A stretch of DNA of 64,000 nucleotides from Burkholderia sp. D-99 (GCF_011605345.1 NZ_JAAOXM010000004.1:516601-580600), one strand, 5' to 3'. Numbered from the stretch's first letter, positions 1 through 9,222 are shown. The notes: generated by a model not told the origin, from the sequence alone. Made by a program: numbers and translations.

Positions 1-220
1 CCGTCGCGGTGGCCCGTTCGCCCTGCAGCACCGCGCCCGAGCAACCGGCGGTCGAAAAGCTGCGGACCGACGTGCCCGGCATCGCGGCGATCCCGCCCTG
101 ATCCGCTGCATGCGCCGCGCTGCAGGGCGGCGCGTCCATGCTGCCGGCAGCGTGGACCGCGCCGGCGCTGATGCCGCATCCGGCAAGCAACGCAATCGTC
201 ATCGGCTTCAGATGGTTCAT
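1..220 (-). CDS. Secreted protein of unknown function, N-terminal part only (runs off the window)
   Basis: The minus strand is open from an ATG at 220 to the window edge (73 codons). A GGAG ribosome-binding site lies six bases before the start. Residues 1-25 look like a Sec signal peptide: a short basic start (MNHLKPM), a hydrophobic core and an A-x-A style end near VHAA. The visible mature part is small and contains cysteines. No family is recognisable from this fragment. It is divergent from the MarR-GNAT gene, so the palindromes at 445-481 lie between the two and could affect both. The coding call rests on start, RBS and signal peptide only. Confidence 0.55.
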   Translation of the reverse strand, partial: MNHLKPMTIALLAGCGISAGAVHAAGSMDAPPCSAAHAADQGGIAAMPGTSVRSFSTAGCSGAVLQGERATAT

Positions 221-444
221 GGTGAGCTCCGTTGTCCGCCGCCGCGGATCGATGACCGGCCGACACCCGTGCTCGCATCGCAGGCCGTCCGGATGCACCG
301 AGTATGCGTCCGGTTCGCGGCACTCCGCCATCCGCGCCAGTACCACTCCCGGCCCGCCCCATCCGCCCCCGTGATCCGCGCCGGCGCCGGTCCCGGAAGC
401 GCCCCCAGGCAAAACCCGTCCCGATGAAAATCCGCCTTGATCAA

Positions 445-481
445 GTTGCGACCCGCAACTATTATTGATTGCGATTCGCAA
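445..481. promoter_or_regulatory. Two tandem palindromes, likely MarR operator
   Basis: Two inverted repeats sit 17-53 bases before the MarR-GNAT start: GTTGCGACCCGCAAC (445-459) and TTGCGATTCGCAA (469-481). Both share the pattern TTGCG-N3-CGCAA, and their centres are 23 bp apart, about two helical turns. MarR dimers commonly bind such palindromes in their own promoter. Autoregulation, and perhaps control of the divergent secreted-protein gene, is inferred. Confidence 0.55.
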
Positions 482-497
482 CCATTCCGGGCTGACC

Positions 498-1478
498 ATG
501 GACCTCATCGACGCTCCCGCCAAGCCTCGCGAAGCCACCATCCTCGAGCTTCGCGACTTCTCCCGCAAACTGGTTCGCGAGCTCGGCTTCATGCGCGCGA
601 CGCTCGCCGACAGCGACTGGGCGCCTTCGGCGGTTCACGCGATCCTCGAGATCGGGATGGCGCCCGGCATCAACGCCCGCGACCTGGGCAACATCCTGCG
701 GCTGGACAAATCGAACACGAGCCGGCAACTCGCGCGGCTCGAGGCGGCCGGTGTCGTCGAACGGCGCGTGTCGAGCGACGATGCGCGCGCGACCGAGCTG
801 TACCTGACCACCGACGGAAAAAAGCTCCAGAAAAGAATCGACACGTTCGCGACGGATCAGGTGTCGAATGCGCTGCGCCGCATGGTGCCCGCCGACCAGC
901 AGGCGCTACTGCGCTCGCTCGCGCTGTATGCCGATGCGCTCGCGCAGGACAACGCCGCCAAGGAGAACACTGTGACGCCCGATGCGCCGTCGATCCGCGA
1001 AGGCTACCAGCCGGGCTGTATCGGCGATATCGCGAGCCTGCACGCGCGCTTTTATTCGGAACAGTGGGGATTCGGCGCCTTTTTCGAAAAACGGGTGGCG
1101 ACCGAGCTGGCCGAGTTCGCCGGTACGCTGCCGGCCGACGGCAAGGCGCTTTGGCTGTGCCAGGAAGACGGCCGCACGCTCGCGTCGCTCGCGATCGACG
1201 GCGACCCGGCAACCGGAATCGCGCACCTGCGATGGTTCATCGTGAACGATGCGTTGCGCGGGTCGGGCGTCGGGCGCCGGCTCATGACGGAAGCCATGCG
1301 CTTCGTCGATTCGCAGCGGTTTCGCGAAACCTATCTGTGGACGTTCAAGGGCCTGGATTCGGCGCGCCATCTGTACGAGTCGTTCGGCTTCACGCTGACG
1401 AGCGAATCCGCGGGCACGCATTGGGGCACCGAGGTGGTCGAACAGCGCTTCAGCCGGCCCGGGCCGGCCGGCGGCTGA
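498..1478 (+). CDS. MarR-type regulator fused to a GNAT acetyltransferase
   Basis: A 326-residue two-domain protein. Residues 1-150 are a MarR winged helix: a helical dimerisation start, then a recognition region (LGNILRLDKSNTSRQLARLE), then a wing with RRVSSDDARATELYLT. After a linker, residues 165-320 form a GNAT domain with the acetyl-CoA loop pattern in LRGSGVGRRLM and a late YESFGF strand-helix pair. Such MarR-GNAT fusions are a known group whose acceptor is usually unknown. The ATG at 498 is preferred over an in-frame TTG at 465 because 465 lies inside the promoter-proximal palindromes. It probably binds those palindromes. Confidence 0.85.
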   Translation: MDLIDAPAKPREATILELRDFSRKLVRELGFMRATLADSDWAPSAVHAILEIGMAPGINARDLGNILRLDKSNTSRQLARLEAAGVVERRVSSDDARATELYLTTDGKKLQKRIDTFATDQVSNALRRMVPADQQALLRSLALYADALAQDNAAKENTVTPDAPSIREGYQPGCIGDIASLHARFYSEQWGFGAFFEKRVATELAEFAGTLPADGKALWLCQEDGRTLASLAIDGDPATGIAHLRWFIVNDALRGSGVGRRLMTEAMRFVDSQRFRETYLWTFKGLDSARHLYESFGFTLTSESAGTHWGTEVVEQRFSRPGPAGG

Positions 1479-1778
1479 GGGTCGACGGGCCGTCTGCGCT
1501 GCGAATGCCCTGATGGTCTGTCGACACGATGCTCCCGCCCCGCCAACCACGACGCCCGGCATGTTCGAACGTCTCGCAGCCCTCGCACGCTGCGCGGCGG
1601 CCGCCCTTGCCCTGCCAGCCCCCGCCGCACAGATCATTCATCGGGTTCCGCAGGGCCATAAAGCCACGGGCTTGCCTGGCATTACTCGGTGCCAACTGCC
1701 ACGACGCCGTATCGCGCGGCCGGGCGCAAATCATCGCAAGATCACGCCAACCCGGCCGCTCACCGATTCACCGCGCGC
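1479..1778. other. Gene-free stretch between convergent genes
   Basis: About 300 bases between the ends of the MarR-GNAT gene and the NtaA-type monooxygenase. Open frames exist on both strands but none has a ribosome-binding site or a recognisable family. No clear terminator hairpin with a T-tract was found. Confidence 0.4.
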
Positions 1779-3122
1779 TTACGTCGACGCAAAGCGATTG
1801 CGCGGATGGCGCACTCCGAGATGATCGCGCAAGGTCGTGCCGTCATACTCGGCACGGAACAGTCCGCGTGCCCGAAGGATCGGCACCACCTGTTCGACGA
1901 AGTCGGTAAATGCCCGAGGCGTACCGCCCCCGACAATGAAGCCGTCCGCAGCGTCAGCCTCGAACCATTCCTGCAAGCCGTCCGCGATGTGCTCCGGCGT
2001 ACCGATAAAACGCGGACGCGGTGCAGCCAGCTCGAGCGCAACCTGGCGCAACGTCAGCCCACCCTCGCGCGCCTTGTGCTTGATCTCGTCCGTCACGCTG
2101 CGGAAGCTGTTGCTGCCGAGGTCGCCGATATCCGGAAACGGCGCGTCGAGCGGGTATTGGCTGAAATCGTGATGCTCGAAAAACCGCCCGAGATGGTCGA
2201 GCGCGCTTTCGATCGTGATCAGTTCCAGACTCTCCTGGTATTGCCGCTCCGCGTCCTCGGCGGAACGGCCCACGATCACGCCGATCCCTTGGAACAGCTT
2301 CAGGTCGTCGGGCTGCCTCCCCTGCTCGATCACCTGCTGCTTGAGACCGGCATAGAACTCGCGCGCCTGCTCCAGCGTATCGTGATGAGTGAAAACGGCA
2401 TCCGCATGTCTGGCGGCGAGTTGCTTGCCTGCGTCCGACGCGCCCGCCTGAAACAGGATCGGACGGGCCTGCGGTGTACGCCCCACGTTCAGCGGCCCTT
2501 CGACGGAGAAATACTTGCCCTTGTGATTGAGCGTGTGAAGCTTGGCCGGATCGAAGAACACCCCGCTTGCGCGGTCGCGTACGAATGCGTCCTCCTCCCA
2601 CGAATCCCAGAGCCCCTTCGTGACCTCGAGATATTCGTCGGCGATCCGATAGCGTTCGTCATGCTCGGGATGCTCGCTGCGCGAAAAATTACGCGCCGAA
2701 CCTTCGAGCGGCGACGTCACGACGTTCCACCCCGCCCGCCCCCGACTCAGGTGATCCAGGCTGGCGAACTGCCGGGCAACCGTGAACGGCTCGCTGTAGG
2801 ACGTCGACAAGGTCCCCACCAGCCCCACCCGCTCGGTGACGGCCGAGAGTGCCGACAACAGCGTGATCGGCTCGAACCGGTTCAGGAAGTGCGGAATCGA
2901 CTTCGCGTTGATGTGCAGGCCGTCGGCAACGAACACGAAATCGAACTTGCCGGCCTCGGCCTGGCGGGCCACGCGCTTCGCGAAGTCCGGGTTGATGCTC
3001 GCATCGATCACCGCGTCGGAATGCCGCCAACCGGCGTAATGCCCGCCCGGCCCGTGAATCGTCGCGCCAAGATGAATCCGTCTGGGACGCCTGTTTTGCC
3101 CCGCCGCCTGCGTGTCACTCAT
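1779..3122 (-). CDS. NtaA/SnaA/DszA-type FMN-dependent monooxygenase
   Basis: A 447-residue member of the bacterial luciferase-like (LLM) superfamily, NtaA/DszA branch. These enzymes use FMNH2 from a partner reductase and O2 to cleave C-N or C-S bonds in substrates such as nitrilotriacetate, EDTA and dibenzothiophene sulfone. Diagnostic stretches are the IHGPGGHYAGWRH start, FVADGLHI near residue 68, GRAGWNVVTS near 150 and the LRDHLG tail typical of the branch. The ATG at 3122 is chosen over an upstream GTG. It is the last gene of locus 1, downstream of tonB-exbB-exbD-exbD. The substrate is unknown; an organosulfur compound is inferred from context. Confidence 0.88.
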   Translation of the reverse strand: MSDTQAAGQNRRPRRIHLGATIHGPGGHYAGWRHSDAVIDASINPDFAKRVARQAEAGKFDFVFVADGLHINAKSIPHFLNRFEPITLLSALSAVTERVGLVGTLSTSYSEPFTVARQFASLDHLSRGRAGWNVVTSPLEGSARNFSRSEHPEHDERYRIADEYLEVTKGLWDSWEEDAFVRDRASGVFFDPAKLHTLNHKGKYFSVEGPLNVGRTPQARPILFQAGASDAGKQLAARHADAVFTHHDTLEQAREFYAGLKQQVIEQGRQPDDLKLFQGIGVIVGRSAEDAERQYQESLELITIESALDHLGRFFEHHDFSQYPLDAPFPDIGDLGSNSFRSVTDEIKHKAREGGLTLRQVALELAAPRPRFIGTPEHIADGLQEWFEADAADGFIVGGGTPRAFTDFVEQVVPILRARGLFRAEYDGTTLRDHLGVRHPRNRFAST

Positions 3123-3282
3123 GATCACGTTCTCTTCGCTGTACTGACATTAATGGAAGGCGCCACGCCCTTTTCACACCCATCCTCGTCATCTCGCGGT
3201 TCAAGGCACCCTGCCCGCCCCGTGATGGACGCCCAGCCGTCGCTGGCCGCGGGTGAAACGCACATCGGCGCCGCCGCGCGCG

Positions 3283-3714
3283 TCACTGCATGAACTGCTC
3301 GTTGCCGATCAGGCCGATCTTCGTCGCGCCTTCTCGCTGGGCCGAAGCCAGAACCTCGGCCACCGCCCGATAAGGCGCGGCCTTGTCCGGGCGCAACCGG
3401 ATCTCGTCCTGATCGGCCGCGGCGGCCACTTCTCGAAACTTCGCATCGAGCGCGGGCCCGCCGCGTACGGCCGCACCGTTCCAGTTGACCGCGCCGTCCG
3501 GGGCAATGTCGATCTGCACCACCTGCGGCGGATGCGGAGGCGGCGGCGGATTGCCCACCGGCAGGTTCATCTTCACCGAATGCATCTGGATCGGGATCGT
3601 GATGATCAGCATGATCAGCAGCACCAGCATGACGTCGATCAGTGGCGTGGTGTTGATGTCCACCATGACGTCCGGCTCGTCGCTGCCCGCTCCGGAACCT
3701 ACGTTCATACCCAT
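3283..3714 (-). CDS. exbD: ExbD/TolR-family biopolymer transport protein (second copy)
   Basis: 143 residues with the ExbD layout: a short cytoplasmic start (MGMNVGSGAG), one membrane helix (residues 22-44) that begins INTTPLIDVMLVLLIMLIIT and carries the family's essential aspartate (PLIDVM), then a periplasmic domain ending in LIGNEQFMQ. It forms the proton-conducting stator with ExbB and energises TonB. It lies 12 bases after the first exbD. Two ExbD genes after one exbB is a common arrangement for dedicated TonB systems. Confidence 0.92.
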   Translation of the reverse strand: MGMNVGSGAGSDEPDVMVDINTTPLIDVMLVLLIMLIITIPIQMHSVKMNLPVGNPPPPPHPPQVVQIDIAPDGAVNWNGAAVRGGPALDAKFREVAAAADQDEIRLRPDKAAPYRAVAEVLASAQREGATKIGLIGNEQFMQ

Positions 3715-3726
3715 CGTTCGAACTCC

Positions 3727-4152
3727 CTAGCCGCCCCTAGCGGGCGGCTCCGTAATGAAGGAAACCTTGCCGATCCCGGCCCGCTCGCACGCTGTCACGA
3801 CCTTGCCGATGTACTGGTACGGCGTGGCCTGGTCGCCGCGCACGTGCACGTCCGGCTGCGGCGTCTGCACGGAAACGCCTTTCAGCCGCGCCACGAGTGT
3901 CGGCAGATCCACATGCTCGATGCCCCAGAAGATGTCGCCCTGCCGGTTCACCGCGATCTCGATGCTTTTTGGCTGCGTCTGCAACGCTTGTATCCGCTCC
4001 TTCGGCAGTTGCACCGGGATCGTATGGGTCACCACCGGGATCGTGATCAGGAAGATGATCAGCAACACCAGCATCACGTCCACGAGCGGCGTCGTGTTGA
4101 TCGCCGAGATGACCTCGCCGTTGTCGTCACTGCCGCCGACACTGATCGCCAT
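3727..4152 (-). CDS. exbD: ExbD/TolR-family biopolymer transport protein (first copy)
   Basis: 141 residues with one N-terminal membrane helix containing the conserved INTTPLVDVMLVLLIIFLIT stretch, then a periplasmic domain (VHVRGDQATPYQYIGKVVTA). It differs clearly from the next gene, so this is an old paralogue pair and not a recent duplication. It starts 12 bases after exbB. It is expected to join ExbB in the proton-driven motor powering the TonB encoded upstream. Confidence 0.92.
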   Translation of the reverse strand: MAISVGGSDDNGEVISAINTTPLVDVMLVLLIIFLITIPVVTHTIPVQLPKERIQALQTQPKSIEIAVNRQGDIFWGIEHVDLPTLVARLKGVSVQTPQPDVHVRGDQATPYQYIGKVVTACERAGIGKVSFITEPPARGG

Positions 4153-4164
4153 GACCGCCCCCGC

Positions 4165-5103
4165 TCAAGACTGAACCGCCAGCACCTGCGGCGCCTGTGC
4201 CGCAGGCGTCGCGATGCTGCCGGCCGCGCGCCGGCCGCTCGCGAGCAATACCGTATGCAGTTGTGCGCCGAAGTCGCGCACGCGCTCCATCACGGACTTG
4301 TTCCGTCGTACCAGGAAGTTGTAGCCGAGCACGGCCGGTACGGCCACGGCGAGGCCGATTGCGGTCATGATCAGCGCCTCGCCCACCGGGCCGGCGACCT
4401 TGTCGATCGATGCCTGGCCGGCAATGCCGATGGCCGTCAGCGCGTGATAGATACCCCATACGGTGCCGAACAGCCCGACGAACGGCGCCGTGGACCCCAC
4501 CGTGCCCAGAAAGGCCAGGCCGTCCTGCAGCCGGTTCGACACGTTGGTGATCGAACGCTCGATGCTCAGGTCGATCCAGGTATTGCGGTCGACCGAATCG
4601 AGCAGCGCCGTATCGTGATGCTCCCCGGCCTCGATCGCGTTCTCGGCGATGAAGCGGAACGGCGACGCATCATCGAGCTGGGCCGCGCCCTCGGACAGCG
4701 TCGGTGCATTCCAGACCTGCTCGTCGGCCGATTTCGCACGGCTGTTTGCGCGCACCTGCTCGAGGAACTTGGTGATCATGATGTACCAGCTGCCGAGCGA
4801 CATGACCACGAGCAGCCCCAGTACGAAGCGGGCCACGAAGTCGCCGTTTGCCCACAAGGCCCCCAGGCCATACGGATTCTCGACGGTTGCCGACGTCGCG
4901 GGCGCGGGCGGCGGCACCGCGAGATCTGGCGCACTTGCGGCACCCGGTTCCGCCACGGCCGGTGCCGCGCCGGCTACCGCCCGGCCCGGCGCCGATGCCG
5001 CCGCGTCCTGTGCAAGCACGGCTTGCGGTGCAACCAGCGTGCCTGCGGCCACGGCCGTGATCATCAGACTCGCCGCGAGAGCGGCACGAAAGCGTTTTTT
5101 CAT
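4165..5103 (-). CDS. exbB: ExbB/TolQ/MotA-family proton channel protein
   Basis: 312 residues. Residues 1-32 resemble a signal peptide ending VLAQ, followed by an Ala/Pro-rich linker (to about residue 75). This is the long ExbB form with a periplasmic N-terminal extension. Membrane segments follow near 90-112 (FVLGLLVVMSLGSWYIMITK), 195-220 (LGTVGSTAPFVGLFGTVWGI) and 240-262 (ALIMTAIGLAVAVPAVLGYN). The last two carry the family signature. It is encoded between tonB and the two exbD genes, consistent with one complex. Confidence 0.92.
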   Translation of the reverse strand: MKKRFRAALAASLMITAVAAGTLVAPQAVLAQDAAASAPGRAVAGAAPAVAEPGAASAPDLAVPPPAPATSATVENPYGLGALWANGDFVARFVLGLLVVMSLGSWYIMITKFLEQVRANSRAKSADEQVWNAPTLSEGAAQLDDASPFRFIAENAIEAGEHHDTALLDSVDRNTWIDLSIERSITNVSNRLQDGLAFLGTVGSTAPFVGLFGTVWGIYHALTAIGIAGQASIDKVAGPVGEALIMTAIGLAVAVPAVLGYNFLVRRNKSVMERVRDFGAQLHTVLLASGRRAAGSIATPAAQAPQVLAVQS

Positions 5104-5172
5104 AAGGACTCCGTATGCGTCGTATATCGATTCGGAACACTGGCCAGGTCGATCGGCTGTCCGTGGCCTGCG

Positions 5173-5868
5173 TCAATTCAGATTGAAGGAAAACGGCACC
5201 CGCACCCGCACGGGCTGCCCCTGGGCAATGCAGCGAAAGCGCTTGACCGCGTTCAGTGCCGCACGGTTGAGCACCGGGTCAGCCGGTTGCGCGACCCGCA
5301 GGTTCGTGACGTGGCCGTCCGGGTCCACCGTGAACTCGACCGTGACATCGCCCGTGATGTTGTTGTCCTGCGCTTCCGCCGGATAGACGATCGACGAGCG
5401 GACCTCATCCGAATTCGGACAGACGACACCGATCTCCTGGTTCACCGGCTTGGCGACCGGCACGGGCGCCGGTGCGGGGGGCGCCTCGTGCACGGGCGCG
5501 CTCGGCGCCGGCGCGGCCTGGTGGGTGATCGTCGGTTGGGGCGGAGCCTGCACGTGTACCTCCGGCGGCGGCACGAACGGCGGCGGCGGCGGCGCGACCC
5601 GCGGCTTCGACACGACCTTTTCGACCGGCTTCGGCGGCGGAGGCGGCGGCGGGGGCTTCACCGGAACGATGATGCGGGTCTCGATCGGTTGCTGGACGAT
5701 TTGAACGACCCGGGTCGCCAGGCCGTTCACCAGCGCCCAGATCAGAACGAGATGCAGGCCGATGGCAATCGCGATGCCGCCGAAGCGACGCACCGGGTGA
5801 GTCCGTTTCTTGCCGAACGAGCGCGGACGGCTGACGGCCGCGAGTGGTGATTGAGAGACGCTGCTCAT
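5173..5868 (-). CDS. tonB: TonB-family energy transducer
   Basis: 231 residues from the ATG at 5868. There is a cytoplasmic start and one membrane anchor (about residues 28-50, IAIAIGLHLVLIWALVNGLA), followed by a long proline-rich spacer (about 60-130) with runs such as PPPPPPPPKPVEK. A TonB C-terminal domain follows (YPAEAQDNNITGDVTVEFTV ... VKRFRC). An in-frame ATG at 5910 would add 14 residues and is less likely. It transfers proton-motive force to outer-membrane receptors. The same-strand receptor at 10457-12943 is the obvious client. The divergent-locus receptor at 24227 may also use it. Confidence 0.9.
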   Translation of the reverse strand: MSSVSQSPLAAVSRPRSFGKKRTHPVRRFGGIAIAIGLHLVLIWALVNGLATRVVQIVQQPIETRIIVPVKPPPPPPPPKPVEKVVSKPRVAPPPPPFVPPPEVHVQAPPQPTITHQAAPAPSAPVHEAPPAPAPVPVAKPVNQEIGVVCPNSDEVRSSIVYPAEAQDNNITGDVTVEFTVDPDGHVTNLRVAQPADPVLNRAALNAVKRFRCIAQGQPVRVRVPFSFNLN

Positions 5869-6035
5869 GGTCTGTCCAATGGCATTGAGGTCGGGGGGCG
5901 GGCGGCGCACGCCGGACGCGGGCGCCTGACGTTCCGGGCAAGCATCGGCGAGCCCCTCCCGGCCGGTGCAAGCGCATCAGGTCGATCGCCGGGTTCAGTC
6001 GCGCACGCCGCCCGATGCATGTCGTATCGATCCCG

Positions 6036-7079
6036 TCAGGCCGCGGCCGGTTCGCGCCGGTCGGCCGGACGCCAGCCGAGTGCCGGAGCGATACGCGCGA
6101 CGAAATCCTCGAGGATCTGCCGGTAATTCTCGAATGGCAGGTCGTAAGGCAATTCGAGGCGCAGTTCCCGCACGTGCCCCACCACCGGATCGGCGAGCAG
6201 CCGCTCCACGATCTCGTCCGAGGTGCCGACGAGATCGGGGGCGAAGATCGTGCGTCGTTCACCCTGCGGCGCGAGCGTGCGGGCATGGCGCGCGTCGGCG
6301 AACGCCCGATAGCGTTCACGCTCACGCACGTTCGCGCCGTCGGTCGGTACGATCACACGCCCCAACGCGATACGCGGTTCGGCGGCTCCGCTCCAGTGAC
6401 TGCGGTACAACTCGAGCTGCCGCAACTGCGCGTCGACGTAACTGTCGGTGCCCTCGCCCGAAGTCAGGTTGCCGATCAGCAAGTTGAAACCGTTTCGGGC
6501 GGCCCACTCGATCGAGCGCCGGGAACCCCCGCCATACCAGAGCCGGCTCGTCAGGCCGGGCGCATACGGGCTCACCCGTGGCCGCACCCGGCCGGCGGCC
6601 GATTCCACGAACGTGTCCTCGTCGCCGAGCCATTCGCCGGCGAGATTGCGACGCAGGCGCGCCACGCGCGCATGCGAGAAGTCGACCTGATCCGGATCGG
6701 TATCGAACAGCCGCTCGCCCAGCAGCGCGCCGTGATTCGGTGCGCCCGCGCTGAGTCCGACATGGAGCCGACCCTTCGACAGCACGTCCACCGTCGCCAG
6801 ATCCTCGGCCAGCCGGAAAGGATTCTCGTAGCCCATCTGGATCACCGCGGCGCCGAGGCCGATCCGGGTCGTCCGCTGGCTCGCCGCCGCGAGAAACGTG
6901 GCGGCGGAGGAGACGGCGCGCTCGAGATGGCGCTGCCGTACCCACGCGCTGTCGTAACCGAGCGCCTCTCCCACGCGGAACAACTCAAGCGTCCGCTCGA
7001 ATCCGGAAGCGGCGTCGTCGTCGGGATAATTCCCCGGCGTCAGGAATGCAATATGATCGATTCGTCCGTTGCTCACCAT
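6036..7079 (-). CDS. Luciferase-like FMN-dependent monooxygenase
   Basis: A 347-residue LLM protein. Its start (IDHIAFLTPGNYPDDD), the LGYDSAWVRQRHLE segment, LSKGRLHVGLSAG and the tail VARIAPALGWRPA match the layout of the paired LLM genes at 27923 and 28942 in locus 2. The second ATG of a close pair (7079) is chosen because it has AAGG at a proper distance; the first, at 7085, is too close to the same site. It sits between the ABC permease-ATPase gene and tonB. A role in oxidative desulfurisation is inferred from context. The substrate is unknown. Confidence 0.85.
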   Translation of the reverse strand: MVSNGRIDHIAFLTPGNYPDDDAASGFERTLELFRVGEALGYDSAWVRQRHLERAVSSAATFLAAASQRTTRIGLGAAVIQMGYENPFRLAEDLATVDVLSKGRLHVGLSAGAPNHGALLGERLFDTDPDQVDFSHARVARLRRNLAGEWLGDEDTFVESAAGRVRPRVSPYAPGLTSRLWYGGGSRRSIEWAARNGFNLLIGNLTSGEGTDSYVDAQLRQLELYRSHWSGAAEPRIALGRVIVPTDGANVRERERYRAFADARHARTLAPQGERRTIFAPDLVGTSDEIVERLLADPVVGHVRELRLELPYDLPFENYRQILEDFVARIAPALGWRPADRREPAAA

Positions 7080-7168
7080 TTCCATCCTTCTTCATTTGCC
7101 ACGGTGCCCGTGTCATGCCGTATCCGCCGCGAGCCGGCGAAAGCAGCCGGTCGGCAGGAGCGGCCGAG

Positions 7169-8980
7169 CTAGGACAGCACCTTGGACAGGAACTCGCGCG
7201 TGCGCGGATGCTCGGGCGCGCCCAGCACCGCCGCCGGCGGGCCTGACTCCACGACGCGTCCGCCATCCATGAAAACGATCGTGTCGGCCACTTCCCGCGC
7301 AAACCCGATTTCGTGCGTCACGACGATCAGCGTGGTGCCGGAGCGCGCGAGCTGACGAATCACGTCGAGCACTTCGTTGACGAGTTCCGGGTCGAGCGCG
7401 GAAGTCGGCTCGTCGAACAACAGCACCTTGGGCTTGAGCGCGAGCGCACGCGCGATCGCCACGCGCTGCTGCTGCCCGCCGGACAGCTGACGCGGCCACG
7501 CATCGGCCTTGCCGGCCAGGCCCACGCGGGCGAGCAGCGTGCGCGCTTCCGCTTCCGCCTGGGCGCGCGGCAGGCCCGCCGCGACCGGCGCCTCGATGAT
7601 GTTCTCCAGCACGGTCAGGTGCGGGAACAGGTTGAAGCTCTGGAAAACCATGCCGACCTCGGCACGGCGGCGCAGGATGTCCTTTTCCTTGAGCTCGTAA
7701 AGCGTGCGGCCGTCGCGGCGATAGCCGACCAGTTCGCCGTCGATGGCGATGAATCCCCCGTCCACGCGCTCGAGGTGGTTGATGGTGCGCAACAGCGTCG
7801 ACTTGCCGGAGCCTGACTTCCCGAGAATGACGGTCACGCTCCCGGACGGAATCGCCAGCGAAACGTTGTCGAGAACCTTCTGCAATCCGAATCTTTTCGA
7901 TACCCGATGAATGCCGACGGCCGCTCCGACGCGCTGCTGCGCCCAGCCGGCCGCCTCGGCGCCGGACGCTGCGGCGACGCCGGGCCGGGTGCTCGCCGCC
8001 GCACCCCGGAACAACAGCGTCCCGATCGAACGCAGGCCGTTGCGCAAGCGCGCCGCGACACGCGAGACGGCCACCGGGTCGCGCGTCGCACCGCGCGCAT
8101 AGTGGCGCTCGATATGCACCTGGATTGCCGACAAGGCGGTCAGGATGACCAGATACCAGACGGTCGCAACCATCAGCATCGGAATCACTTCCAGGTTGCG
8201 GTGGTAGATGATCTGGACCGTATAGAAGAGATCCGGCATCGCGAGGATATAGACGACTGCCGTCCCCTTCGCGAGGCCGATCACATCGTTGAACGCGGCA
8301 GGCAGGATCGCCCGCATCGCCTGGGGCAACACGATGCGCCAGGTCTGCCGTGCACGCGGCAGACCGAGTGCCGCCGCGGCCTCGCGTTGCCCCTGGTCGA
8401 CCGACAGGATGCCGCCGCGGATCGCTTCTGCCGCGAACGCGGCCTGGGTCAGCGTCAGTCCGAGGATGGCCGCCATGAACGGTGTGATCAGATCCGTGGT
8501 CGGGCCGTGCAGGAAGACGATGTTCGTGAACGGGATCCCGAGCTGCACCGTGTCGTACAGATAGCCGAGATTGTTCAGCAGCAGCAACAGCACGATGGTC
8601 GGAATCGAGCGGAACAGCCAGATGTAGGCCCACGAGCACGAGGACAGCAGCGGCGAACGCGAGAGCCGCGCCAGCGCGAGGGGAATGGCCAGTGCGAAGC
8701 CGAGCACCGCACCGAGCGCCGTCAGCAGCAGGGTCTGCCCCAGCCCTTCGAGCACGGCCCGCGAGAAAAACCACTGCGCAAAGACGCTCCAGCCCCACTG
8801 CGGGTTGCCGAGCACCGAATGCAGCACGGCAGCGATCAGCACGATCGTTGCGACGGTCCCGACCGTCCTTGCCGGATAACGGGCGGGAACCACCCGGTCG
8901 TGCGTGTAGTCGGGCGCCGCCGGCGCTGCGCTCTCCGGCACGAAGGGGGTATTGCCGGCGATCCGGGAAATATCGTTCAT
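7169..8980 (-). CDS. ABC transporter, permease fused to ATP-binding protein (amino-acid/cystine type)
   Basis: 603 residues. The N-terminal half is a polar-amino-acid-type permease (about residues 25-290) with several membrane helices and the loop EAIRGGILSVDQGQREAAAA. The C-terminal half (about 340-600) is an ATPase with Walker A GKSGSGKS near 385, signature LSGGQQQRVAIARALA near 497 and Walker B VLLFDEPTSALDPE. Permease and ATPase are usually separate in this family, and the fusion is a known variant. The ATG at 8980 is chosen; a GTG at 9016 and an ATG at 8998 are also in frame. Its binding protein is probably the gene at 13060-14001. Confidence 0.9.
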   Translation of the reverse strand: MNDISRIAGNTPFVPESAAPAAPDYTHDRVVPARYPARTVGTVATIVLIAAVLHSVLGNPQWGWSVFAQWFFSRAVLEGLGQTLLLTALGAVLGFALAIPLALARLSRSPLLSSCSWAYIWLFRSIPTIVLLLLLNNLGYLYDTVQLGIPFTNIVFLHGPTTDLITPFMAAILGLTLTQAAFAAEAIRGGILSVDQGQREAAAALGLPRARQTWRIVLPQAMRAILPAAFNDVIGLAKGTAVVYILAMPDLFYTVQIIYHRNLEVIPMLMVATVWYLVILTALSAIQVHIERHYARGATRDPVAVSRVAARLRNGLRSIGTLLFRGAAASTRPGVAAASGAEAAGWAQQRVGAAVGIHRVSKRFGLQKVLDNVSLAIPSGSVTVILGKSGSGKSTLLRTINHLERVDGGFIAIDGELVGYRRDGRTLYELKEKDILRRRAEVGMVFQSFNLFPHLTVLENIIEAPVAAGLPRAQAEAEARTLLARVGLAGKADAWPRQLSGGQQQRVAIARALALKPKVLLFDEPTSALDPELVNEVLDVIRQLARSGTTLIVVTHEIGFAREVADTIVFMDGGRVVESGPPAAVLGAPEHPRTREFLSKVLS

Positions 8981-9012
8981 TACGCTGCCTTTGCGCATGT
9001 CAGGTCGATCCG

Positions 9013-9222
9013 TCACGCCGTCGCGGCGGTTGCGTAGCGGTTCGCGCGACGCAGCGGGCCGGCATGGTCCCGCAACGCGGCGCCCGGTAACGCACCGCAG
9101 TAGCGGCTCCGTGCGTCGTCGGCGATCTCGCGACGCAGCCCATGATCCGGATGTCCGCCGCCGTCATTCTTCGCCGAGCCTTCGAGCGGCGAGGTCACGA
9201 CGTTCCACCTGGCCGGCCCACC
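9013..9222 (-). pseudogene. Remnant of an NtaA/DszA-type monooxygenase gene
   Basis: The minus-strand frame reads ARWNVVTSPLEGSAKN, which matches the AGWNVVTSPLEGSARN core of the intact protein at 1779-3122. Within about 35 codons it reaches LPGAALRDHAGPLRRANR, which resembles the C-terminal EYDGTTLRDHLGVRHPRNR of the same protein. The 250 or so residues expected between them are missing, as are the first 150. This is an internally deleted gene fragment between the fused ABC gene and the MsnO8-type gene. The 5' limit is approximate. Confidence 0.65.

Noticed and set aside
1689..3293. Plus-strand open frame opposite the NtaA-type gene
   Set aside because: Low-complexity antisense frame; the minus-strand protein has clear family motifs along its length.
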